A DNA stretch of 32,029 nt from positions 1 to 32,029 of the forward strand of contig BGOG01000022.1 of NCBI GenBank assembly GCA_003569125.1, given 5' to 3'. Below the pieces are notes generated by a model that ran no database searches, had not been told where the DNA came from, and saw nothing but the letters and a program-made list of their open reading frames with translations. Positions 25,536 to 32,029 of the stretch are shown piece after piece (position 1 is the stretch's first letter; each line of letters starts with the position of its first letter). The DNA is from Acidimicrobiaceae bacterium (GTDB taxonomy: Bacteria; Actinomycetota; Acidimicrobiia; Acidimicrobiales; Ilumatobacteraceae). The position numbers and the translations under genes were made by a program.

Positions 25536-26165
25536 TCAACGAATTGGTCCGGAACGATCTGCGAATGCTCGAGTCGAAATCACTTCATCAATGACTCCGT
25601 AGTCTTTTGCCGCCTGGGCCTCCATTACGAAGTCACGATCGGTATCTTTATGCACCCGATCAATTGGTTGACCAGTGTGATGCGCAAGAATTTCTTCGAG
25701 AATTTCACGCATCCGCAAAATCTCGCGAGCGGCGAGTTCAAGATCCGTCACCTGGGCGTAACCAACTTGCGCGTATGGCTGATGCAACAAAACTCGAGAG
25801 TGTGGCAGTGCCAGGCGCTTGCCTTTTGTACCAGCGGCGAGCAATACGGCGGCGGCCGAAGCAGCCTGACCCAAGCAAATCGTGGCTATGTCATTTTTGA
25901 TGAACTGCATCGTGTCGTAGATCGCGAACAACGCCGAGATGTCGCCACCAGGGCTATTGATATAAATATTGATGTCTTTGTCCGGATTTTCACTCTCGAG
26001 GTGAATCAATTGCGCGCAAACTAAATTGGCGATGGTGTCGTCAATCGGCGTTCCGAGGATGATGATATTTTCTTTGAGCAGCCGACTGTAAAGGTCGTAC
26101 GTGCGTTCGCCACGGCTTGTCTGCTCGGTGACGCTTGGAACGTAATAATTTCTTGCAAAATCCAC
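25536..26165 (-). CDS. clpP: ATP-dependent Clp protease proteolytic subunit ClpP
   Basis: ClpP is the tetradecameric serine peptidase partner of ClpX. The roughly 209 residues include the catalytic Ser (about 103) in '[15 protein letters not shown]', His (about 128) in 'SRVLLHQP', and Asp (about 174) in 'HKDTDRDF'. The usual AASMGA reads AASAAA here. I prefer GTG 26165 with AGAGG five bases upstream; GTG 26171 would add two residues. Many actinobacteria carry clpP1-clpP2 side by side, while only one copy is present here, so a second copy elsewhere is possible. It is intact and lies between tig and clpX. Confidence 0.95.
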   Translation of the reverse strand: MDFARNYYVPSVTEQTSRGERTYDLYSRLLKENIIILGTPIDDTIANLVCAQLIHLESENPDKDINIYINSPGGDISALFAIYDTMQFIKNDIATICLGQAASAAAVLLAAGTKGKRLALPHSRVLLHQPYAQVGYAQVTDLELAAREILRMREILEEILAHHTGQPIDRVHKDTDRDFVMEAQAAKDYGVIDEVISTRAFADRSGPIR

Positions 26166-26304
26166 AAACACCTCTGATACTTCGGTTTAGTTACTGCGAC
26201 ATTGTCTTGCTGAGTAAATACGCTAGTTCGTACGAGACTGGTTATGTGGGCTTTGCTGAGCCAATAAATCGGCTGATTCGAGCGATGGCTATTCGGTATT
26301 TGTA

Positions 26305-27699
26305 CTAGTGCTCGTGCTCGTGTTCTTGTGCATCTTGACTTGTGTCAACTTGCTCAGATTCAACAGTCTCAATCTCGTCGTGATCGTGCTCACCGAGAAC
26401 CGTATCGGTGTCGATCGTGTTGCCCTTGTCATCAACAAATTTCGAATTGTGCAGTAGCCAGTCAATCGCTTTTGACTTTGAAATTTGCGCCCGCAAATCG
26501 GCGATCGCATCATTTTTGTCGTATGCCTTACGAATTGCTGCAGGCTTTTTCTTGACTTGAGCAGCAATGCGCTCGAACTGCATTTCTAAATCGTCCTCGG
26601 TTGCGTCGAGTTTTTGTGCAAGCGCAACGGCACGCAGAGCGATGTCGACTTTGACTGCGAGTGTCGATTGTTCTTTCAGCGCATCGACAAATTGTTCGGC
26701 TGTCTGTTGCGTGATCGAAAGCCACTGCTCCATCGAGATGCCCTGCGATTCGAATTGCTTGAGCGTGTTCTGCACACGCCCTCGTAGATCGCTTGAGACC
26801 ATCGCTTCTGGCGCTTCGATCTCGACCAACTCAGCGAGTGCCGAAGTTGTTTTTTCGACGACCGTGTTGCGAACCTGATTCAAACGAGATTCTTCGATGC
26901 GCGTGCGCACTGCCGACTTCCATGCTTCGATTGATTCGTGTTCGGCCAGGTGCTCGGCTACCCACTCGTCGTTCAACTCTGGCAGAACTTGCTCTTGAAC
27001 CTTCTTGACGGTGACAACGAAATCTGCGGTTTCGGACATTCCGGATGGAAGCGAGGTGAATTCAAGTTTTTGACCGGATTTTGCTCCGATGATATTTTTG
27101 TCAAAATCTTCGGCGACCCAATTTTTGCCGACCTCATATAACCAGTCATCGACGTTCAAACCAGGTAGCGGTGTGCCGTCTCGAGAACCAACGAGATCAA
27201 GAGTTACTTGATCATCGATTTTTACTGGTCGGTCAACATCCACGAGCGTCGCGTGTCGCTTGCGCTCGTGAGTAACAACTTCTTCGATGTCTTCGTCTGA
27301 TGCGATCAAAGCCGGTAGTTCGACGCGCAAACCTTCGTATCCCGCGACATTCACAACTGGACGAACTTCGCATGTGGCGTCGAACAAAACATTTCCGGTT
27401 TCTTGTCCGCCTGTGAGATTCACCTCGGGCGTGGCGATGATGTCGAGGTCGTGCTCGCGCACCGCGAGAGCCAGTGAGGCTGGTATCGCGTCTTCGATCG
27501 CTTGTGATCTTGCGGCTTCTTTTCCGATTTGGGCCTCAATCAATTGGCGGGGCGCCTTACCTTGACGAAATCCCGGGATTCTGATTTGAGTTGAGATTTT
27601 TCGAAAAGCACCGTCTAAATAGCGGTCGAATTCAACCTCGTCGACTTCTATTGAAAGTTTGATTTTATTGCCATCTAAGGCTTCGATTGTCGTTTTCAC
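26305..27699 (-). CDS. tig: Trigger factor (ribosome-associated chaperone and prolyl isomerase)
   Basis: Trigger factor binds nascent chains at the ribosome exit. The 464 residues show the ribosome-binding signature GFRQGKAP at 43-50, the FKBP-type isomerase domain at about 155-245 ('DQVTLDLVGSRDGTPLPGLN' to 'LEFTSLPSG'), and a helical C-terminal chaperone domain. The C-terminus carries an acidic, His-containing tail (EHDHDE, later EHEHEH). Start GTG 27699 lies ten bases after a TACACT box. A 139-bp gap separates it from clpP. The tig-clpP-clpX order is widespread. Confidence 0.95.
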   Translation of the reverse strand: MKTTIEALDGNKIKLSIEVDEVEFDRYLDGAFRKISTQIRIPGFRQGKAPRQLIEAQIGKEAARSQAIEDAIPASLALAVREHDLDIIATPEVNLTGGQETGNVLFDATCEVRPVVNVAGYEGLRVELPALIASDEDIEEVVTHERKRHATLVDVDRPVKIDDQVTLDLVGSRDGTPLPGLNVDDWLYEVGKNWVAEDFDKNIIGAKSGQKLEFTSLPSGMSETADFVVTVKKVQEQVLPELNDEWVAEHLAEHESIEAWKSAVRTRIEESRLNQVRNTVVEKTTSALAELVEIEAPEAMVSSDLRGRVQNTLKQFESQGISMEQWLSITQQTAEQFVDALKEQSTLAVKVDIALRAVALAQKLDATEDDLEMQFERIAAQVKKKPAAIRKAYDKNDAIADLRAQISKSKAIDWLLHNSKFVDDKGNTIDTDTVLGEHDHDEIETVESEQVDTSQDAQEHEHEH

Positions 27700-27709
27700 A
27701 GTGCCGAGC

Positions 27710-27715
27710 AGTGTA
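27710..27715 (-). promoter_or_regulatory. Putative -10 box (TACACT) for tig in a 35-bp divergent gap
   Basis: On the minus strand TACACT is followed by ten bases and GTG 27699. On the plus strand the overlapping TATCTG (27714-27719) lies 15 bases before ATG 27735. Both divergent starts must be served from the same 35 bp. Confidence 0.35.
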
Positions 27716-27734
27716 TCTGTGGCAAACTGTATCT

Positions 27735-28043
27735 ATGGCTATTACATCTAGTTCACCGTCTACTTCAAATGCACAGCAGAGTTGGAAGCCACACGCGTTG
27801 GCGAATCCACATCAAAATCAGCTCGACTTAAGCATGGGCGACACGGTGCGCACGACGGTTGAACTCAACGGCGTGGCATTGGGTAGCGAGGGAAAAGTTA
27901 TCCTCGCCAACGGTTTTAATTGGTTGCGTTACAGAGTGCGTTTTTCTAATGGTCTTGAAATTGGCGATCTAGATCAACGCAATATCGAACCGATAGGCAA
28001 GACTGCCAAGCGCCTGGCGAAAATTGCAAAACGCGCAAAATAA
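27735..28043 (+). CDS. Small SH3/KOW-like hypothetical protein, 102 aa
   Basis: The protein has a polar, low-complexity N-terminus (about 25 residues, Ser/Thr/Gln rich) and a compact beta-type core: 'GDTVRTTVELNGVALGSEGK', then 'GFNWLRYRVRFSNGLEIGDL', with a lysine-rich C-terminal tail. The alternation of 'G-KV', 'W-RYRV-F-NG' and 'L' reads like an SH3-like barrel of the kind seen in small actinobacterial proteins of unknown role. ATG 27735 is chosen since it gives a start after the divergent promoter region. It diverges from tig and its end overlaps the TTG start of the aminotransferase by 20 bases. Confidence 0.65.
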   Translation: MAITSSSPSTSNAQQSWKPHALANPHQNQLDLSMGDTVRTTVELNGVALGSEGKVILANGFNWLRYRVRFSNGLEIGDLDQRNIEPIGKTAKRLAKIAKRAK

Positions 28044-29200
28044 TTCACTGCGACATCACTTTCCAGGTGTGAGAGACGGCTGGTCTCGTTTTGACGGACC
28101 TGCCGGCACGCAGATGGTTGATGTTGCAATAAATGCGATGAGTGATTGGGCGGCGCACGGCTCAAACGCGAATACTGGTGGTTATTTTGCGGCGGCGGAT
28201 GCGTGTGATGCACTTTTAGAATCGACCCGTTCAGTCGTTGGTGAATTTCTTGGTGCAGACGCTTCTGGTATTTGTCTCGGAGCCAACATGACGACGATGA
28301 CCATGGCGTTTCACTCGCGCATTGCACGAACATTAAAACCTGGCGATCGAATAGTTGGCACGCAACTTGATCACGAAGCCAATGTTTCACCGTGGCGAAT
28401 TGCGTGCGAGCTCTCTGGTGCCGAGCATGTGCTCACACCGTTTGATGCAAAAACCGGCCGACTTGACATGGATGCTTTTGAAAAACTTGTGACTGACCAA
28501 ACCAAGTGGGTGGCAATAACTGGTGCTTCAAACTTGATCGGAACGATGCCTGATTTGAGCGCGGCGATCGCGATCGCCCACAAACACGGTGCTCGAGTTT
28601 TTGTCGACGCGGTTGCGCTCGCACCGCACAAGCAGATCAACATCCGCGAACTCGGCTGCGATGTGCTCGCGACTTCTCCCTACAAGTGGTATGGACCCCA
28701 CGCGGGTGTGATGTATATCGAACCTGAGTTGCTCAACTCGTTACCAGTTGCCAAGGTTCGTGCCGCAAGCGACACCGGACCGAGAAATTCGAGACTGGCA
28801 CACCGAATTTTGAAAGCATTGCCGCCGTTCAGGCAGCGGCACGATTTTTGATCGAAGAAAATATGCAACAACTCGCCGAGATTGAGAGCGCCGTTTTTGC
28901 GCCACTGCTTGAATGCTTGCTCGACAACGCCTGGTGTGACAGTTTGGGGCCCCCACATGATTTGGCGTCGCGTGCACCGACGGTTTTCGTTTACTGTCGC
29001 TCGATGACCCCCGATCAAGTCGCCAAGAATTGGCGGCGAAAAAGATTGCAGTCTGGTCAGGCGACTCATATGCGATGGAGATTGTCGAGCGACTTGTTGA
29101 CAAATAGTGTGGCGTCGTTCGTGCAGGCATCGCAAGATATGTAGATAGTGAAGACGTAAAACATTTGCTGACGACAGTTCGCGGGCTCGTAAGTCGGTAG
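28024..29200 (+). CDS. Cysteine desulfurase-like class V aminotransferase (frameshifted)
   Basis: This is a PLP enzyme of the aminotransferase class V fold, in the cysteine-desulfurase-like group. Visible motifs are 'HFPGVRDGWSRFDGPAGTQM' at the N-terminus, 'LDHEANVSPWR', 'ITGASNLIGTMPDL', the PLP-aspartate and His in 'VFVDAVALAPHKQI' (Asp195, His202), and the Schiff-base lysine in 'SPYKWYGPHAGVMY' (Lys221). The frame breaks near 28783 ('FETGTPNFESIAAVQAAARF' continues), near 29027 ('KKIAVWSGDSYAMEIVERL') and again near 29108, where an apparent TAG occurs before 'GVVRAGIARYVDSEDVKHLL'. The reconstructed stop is 29198-29200. The start is TTG 28024, chosen because the conserved N-terminus needs it. 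Activity as a true desulfurase is not shown; substrates for this group vary. Confidence 0.8.
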
Positions 29201-29212
29201 CATTAGTCAGTC

Positions 29213-29287
29213 CGGGGAGTGGCGCAGTTGGTAGCGTGCCTGGTTTGGGACCAGGAGGGGCCGTGGGGTCAAGTCCCCCCTCCCCGA
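29213..29287 (+). tRNA. tRNA-Pro (anticodon TGG)
   Basis: A full cloverleaf is present: acceptor CGGGGAG paired with CTCCCCG, the anticodon arm CCTGG-TTTGGGA-CCAGG with anticodon TGG, and a discriminator A. The T loop reads GTCAAGT instead of the usual TTC start, so a base error or unusual T arm is possible in this error-prone part. No CCA is encoded. Confidence 0.92.
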
Positions 29288-29314
29288 CAATTTTCGAATT
29301 TTAAACGGGATTCA

Positions 29315-29803
29315 ATGACAATTAGACGAGCCGCTTTTAGTTTGGTTTTGCTGGTCTTGTCTGCTTGTGCCCAGCCCGATCATCTAGAGAAGTGAACGGC
29401 TACAAATCACGCCTGACGCAAACCTGGCAGGCGCAAATCTTGCAGGTGCAAAACTCGCGGTAGCAAGTTGTCGTGGGCGAATTTGGTCCGGGGCAAATCT
29501 CGCTGGCGCCAATCTTGCCCGCGCAGACTTGTCTTTCGCCAACTGCCGTGACGCAAACTTATCTGGCGCTAATTTGTCTTTCGCCAACTTGCGAAACGCC
29601 AACTTGGCTGGCGCAAACCTGTCAGGGGCAAAACTCTCTCGTGCCTATTTGTCTTCGGCGAACATGCGGGTGCTGTTTTGATTGGTGCGAATATGCGCGG
29701 CGCAGATCTGACTAAAGCATTTTTAGTCGGCGCCGATCTTACAAAGGCAGATCTACAAAACACAAACCTAACTGAAGCGAATCTCACGAGCGCGCCAATT
29801 TAA
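29315..29803 (+). CDS. Pentapeptide-repeat lipoprotein (frameshifted)
   Basis: ATG 29315, with GGGA upstream, opens a lipoprotein signal peptide: 'MTIRRAAFSLVLLVLSACAQ' has the lipobox LSAC with the lipidated Cys at residue 18. After a frame break near 29390 the protein runs as A(N/D)LxX pentapeptide repeats: 'DANLAGANLAGAKLA', 'SGANLAGANLARADLSFANC', 'DANLSGANLSFANLRNANLA', then, after a second break near 29670, 'GANMRGADLTKAFLVGADLT' and the end at TAA 29801-29803. Two compensating shifts between 29450 and 29480 also seem likely, since GANLVR would restore the repeat. Such repeats fold into a right-handed quadrilateral beta-helix. The function is unknown; the lipid anchor places it outside the membrane. 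Confidence 0.8.
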
Positions 29804-29940
29804 TCTTCGCAATACTTAAATTATAGACCTTGAGCGATCCGCTTCGAGGGAGTGATTTTTTCTGGTTCGATTCTTGATGGCGTCCAGCAACCTATCGTGC
29901 CGTAAATATTTCAAAAAACGACCATGCTAGTTGAAGACCC

Positions 29941-30344
29941 ATGAGCCCACCGATAAACGATGAAAAATATATTTCATTAGTTACTTTCGCGCGTCTGGCG
30001 AACGCGTGCCGAACCGCCGTGTGGTTCGCCAAGTTCGGCGATGATGCGAACACATATTGTGTGATCACTGAACCAATGCGGGAAAAGTAAAACGGATTCG
30101 CAATAATCCAAAAATCGAAGTTCAAATCTGTGACATTAAGGGCAAGGTAGCAGCAGATGCGCAGACTTATTTTGGGTGTCGCTCATCTAGTCACTGGCAA
30201 TGAAGCAGTCGCCGTACGCAAAGCAATCGCCTACCGCTACGGCATCACATACAAATTGTTTCGGTTTACAACTCGGTCGGTTCGTTGCTAAAAAGACGCT
30301 TCGTTTTGCCCGAGACGAATATCGTCTTTACTTTGAATGACTAG
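29941..30344 (+). CDS. PPOX-class (F420-dependent-type) oxidoreductase family protein (frameshifted)
   Basis: Read across frames, this region encodes a small split-barrel flavin/F420-binding protein of about 130 residues: 'INDEKYISLVTF', then 'TAVWFAKFGDDANTYCVITE', then 'VKRIRNNPKIEVQICDIKGK', 'TGNEAVAVRKAIAYRYGITY', and 'VYNSVGSLLKRRFVLPETNI' with the stop at 30342-30344. The RNNPxVE and CDxxGK pattern is typical of the pyridoxamine-phosphate-oxidase-like, F420-dependent group common in Actinobacteria. Breaks occur near 29990, 30088, 30185 and 30270. Cofactor choice (F420 or FMN) and substrate cannot be settled. It ends convergently with the enolase-superfamily gene, overlapping by the four bases CTAG. 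Confidence 0.72.
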
Positions 30345-31445
30345 ACGGGTGTAATTTCGAAAGTTGCGATTTTTCTGAGGTTTCCCAACATTTCGGGCAA
30401 GGGCTCGACACCGATTCCCGCAGTATTGGGCACAGAAATATGGCCGTTATCCAAACAAATGGCGTAGTGACATCGCGAGCAAAATATCTAGCAGAGGCTG
30501 AGATATCCCTGGCAGCGTAAACCCAGGCATTGCAGCCAACGCCAATTTGCAGCCCGACCAATGCCGTCTCGAGCATTCCGCCGCACCAGAACCGGCCACA
30601 CCGCGCGACACGCACAAGTCGTGAATCTTTTTCGCCTCGAGGTAGCCACCGACTCGACCAGGTTTGATATTGATTATCGAACACGCATTCAAATCGAGCG
30701 CGCCGCGTGCAGTGTCAACGAAGTGATCGACTCATCTAGGACAAACTGGAGTGTTGATGACTTTTGCCAGCTCAATGGACCTGCGAGATCATCTTCGGGC
30801 AACGGCTTTTCTATCAATAGCAAATTGGAATTGATCAAGTTTCTTGAGATGTTCGGCGTCAGCAACCGTGTAGGCGGCATTGGCGTCAACTTGTAGCAAC
30901 AGTTCATCGCCGAACTCTTCGCGAGTTCTGCGCACGAGTTCGATGTCCAATCCTGGCTCTATTTTAATTTCACGCGCAAATAACCCTGGTCAATGTATTC
31001 ACCAACGACGCGTACGAGATCGTCGAGGCTATTTTGAATACCTACCGAGACACCTGAGGCGACACGGGTTTTTGTCGCCCCGAGAATTTCGCGAGAGAAA
31101 CGTTTTGCTCGCGTAACGTGAGATCTAAGAGCGCGGCTTCAACACATGCCTTTGCCATGAGTTACCACGAATTGGTGCACTGCCTGAAATAAAGTCTGCG
31201 GCAGACGAGCCTGCGTGTAAAAGTGGCACCAAAAATCGCGAAGAATTACTTGAATACAAGTTTTCAAGATATTCAGACGAATAGTTTGGTTCAACCATCG
31301 CTACACATTCGCCCCAACCGCGTGACTCTCGCCGACAGCATGCACATAAAGCAAGTCGCGCGATAGCCTCAGTGCCAAACGAAGTTCGAAACGGCGAAAC
31401 AAGATCAATCTCGCCCCGCCACAACTCAACCGCTCTCAAAGCCAC
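30341..31445 (-). CDS. menC: o-Succinylbenzoate synthase-like enolase superfamily protein (frameshifted)
   Basis: MenC dehydrates SHCHC to o-succinylbenzoate in menaquinone synthesis; close relatives are N-acylamino-acid racemases. The GTG start 31445 gives 'RAVELWRGEIDLVSPFRTSF' and 'GWGECVAMVEPNYSSEY'. Later motifs are spread over all frames: 'AACVEAALLDL'-type region, 'GYLRVKLKIEPG' (KxK base), 'LLLQVDANAAYTV' (first metal Asp), 'LLLIEKPLPEDDL' (metal Glu), 'LDESI' (metal Asp), 'NACSIINIKPGRVGGYLEAK' (second base Lys), 'CGGMLET', and the end 'ISVPNTAGIGVEPLPEMLGN' with TAG at 30341-30343. All catalytic positions are readable, so an intact gene damaged by indel errors is more likely than a pseudogene. 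No other men gene is in view, so the MenC role is probable, not certain. Confidence 0.75.
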
Positions 31446-31475
31446 GAATTTAAAATTCCTAAATCTAAGCCAGGG

Positions 31476-32029
31476 CTATTTTTTAAATAGAATATCTTCA
31501 ACAACGATTTGATCTGCACTATTTATTGTGTGAGTTTTGACTTGATTTTCTTAAACCGACCTCTAATAAAAAATTGAACGAATACCTGACACGATTTAGA
31601 TTTTGAATCTTCAAAATAAACTTCAGACGCGCCACGAAGAAGATCTTTCATGCCCCGCAGCACCGTAAGTTCATTGCCGTCCACATCAATTTTGATCTTA
31701 TTTGGTCGTAATAAATCAAATTTTAAAAAAATAATCATCTAACGAGAACTGAACAACTTTCGCAGTGTTAGTTCTTTGACCGAACCTGGTACTTAATGGG
31801 GTCGCCCCCTTCAATAAGTTGTAGCGCATCCCCATAGGCCAATCACGAAATTTAACATCAACTATTTCGGCTGACTCTCCGCAGGCGAAAGGTAATATCA
31901 CAACTTGTCGGTAACTGAATTAAGAAAAATATTCTCTTTGAGTATGGCGACATTTAACGGATCAAGTTCGCAGGCGTAAACAGTCTTTAACTTTTTAGGC
32001 AATCGGCACCGTGTACATTCCTACGTTTG
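31476..32029 (-). CDS. FkbM family SAM-dependent methyltransferase, C-terminal part, frameshifted
   Basis: The gene enters from the right edge. The first readable part, 'NVGMYTVPIA', is the SAM-binding motif I. It is followed across a break by 'KKLKTVYACELDPLNVAILK', then 'LPFACGESAEIVDVKFRDWP', the conserved 'VVQFSLDD', and after a break in a T-run near 31720 the FkbM hallmark 'KIKIDVDGNELTVLRGMKDL'. After another break near 31535 it ends 'NSADQIVVEDILFKK' with TAG at 31476-31478. FkbM proteins O-methylate sugars or polyketides; here a surface glycan is a plausible substrate, but nothing nearby proves it. The local DNA is more AT-rich than the centre of the window. Confidence 0.75.

Noticed and set aside
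29384-29787. Minus-strand frames with repeating Ala-Arg-Phe-Ala-type residues
   Set aside because: They are the antisense reading of the pentapeptide repeats; the plus strand gives the proper A(N/D)LxX period and a lipoprotein signal.
29892-30125. A 77-codon minus-strand frame in a region that first looks empty
   Set aside because: The plus strand of the same region reads as a PPOX-class protein with clear motifs once frameshifts are allowed, so this frame is its shadow.
1-32029. A new defence, phage or mobile system
   Set aside because: All long genes belong to housekeeping or common accessory families. No recombinase, nuclease-helicase set, toxin pair or repeat array was seen on either strand.

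Overview
The window reads as a chromosomal segment of a free-living actinobacterium. Its gene order, a SAM riboswitch of the actinobacterial SAM-IV type and moderate GC (about half, judged by eye) suggest a low-GC aquatic member of the Acidimicrobiia; the taxonomic placement is inference. It is a compact housekeeping region. No phage, transposon, CRISPR array or recognisable defence system is visible.

Layout. 0-2.2 kb (minus): a truncated membrane glycosyltransferase, tRNA-Gly(GCC), an EamA-type transporter and two small proteins. 2.3-5.3 kb: a small membrane-anchored protein, metX behind a SAM riboswitch, a DCC thiol-oxidoreductase-like protein and a divergent SURF1 gene. 5.3-7.6 kb (minus): a MoxR ATPase and its VWA partner. 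7.7-9.3 kb (plus): murJ. 9.3-11.7 kb (minus): obgE-proB. 11.8-13.9 kb (plus): a dGTPase-like HD hydrolase and a nucleoside hydrolase. 13.9-27.7 kb (minus): one long run, tig-clpP-clpX-folC-ndk-mreB-mreC-mreD-mrdA-rodA-rng-rplU-rpmA, joining protein folding and proteolysis, folate and nucleotide metabolism, the rod-shape peptidoglycan machine and RNA/ribosome functions. 27.7-32 kb: a small SH3-like protein, a cysteine-desulfurase-like aminotransferase, tRNA-Pro(TGG), a pentapeptide-repeat lipoprotein, an F420-type PPOX protein, menC-like enolase-superfamily gene and a truncated FkbM methyltransferase.

Together the central genes describe a rod-shaped cell: MreBCD scaffold, PBP2-RodA glycan synthesis and MurJ lipid II flipping. 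SURF1 implies a haem-copper oxidase, the PPOX protein hints at F420 or flavin use, and a MenC homologue is compatible with menaquinone respiration.

The most striking non-gene signal is sequence quality. Genes in 0-1.75 kb, 4.6-5.2 kb, 24.2-25.1 kb and 28.7-32 kb carry one-base frameshifts, many in homopolymers, although conserved motifs continue in the next frame. About 19 kb between them (5.3-24.2 kb) is free of them. Even clpX is affected, so these are most likely assembly or read errors, not pseudogenes. I report each such gene over its reconstructed full extent.

Other points worth following are a recurrent TANNNT box 6-10 nt before start codons (leaderless transcription), a perfect palindrome near the metX leader, a four-cysteine insertion in PBP2, a Thr-rich repeat insertion in MreC and an odd N-terminal extension on the dGTPase. 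I do not see a convincing new multi-gene system.
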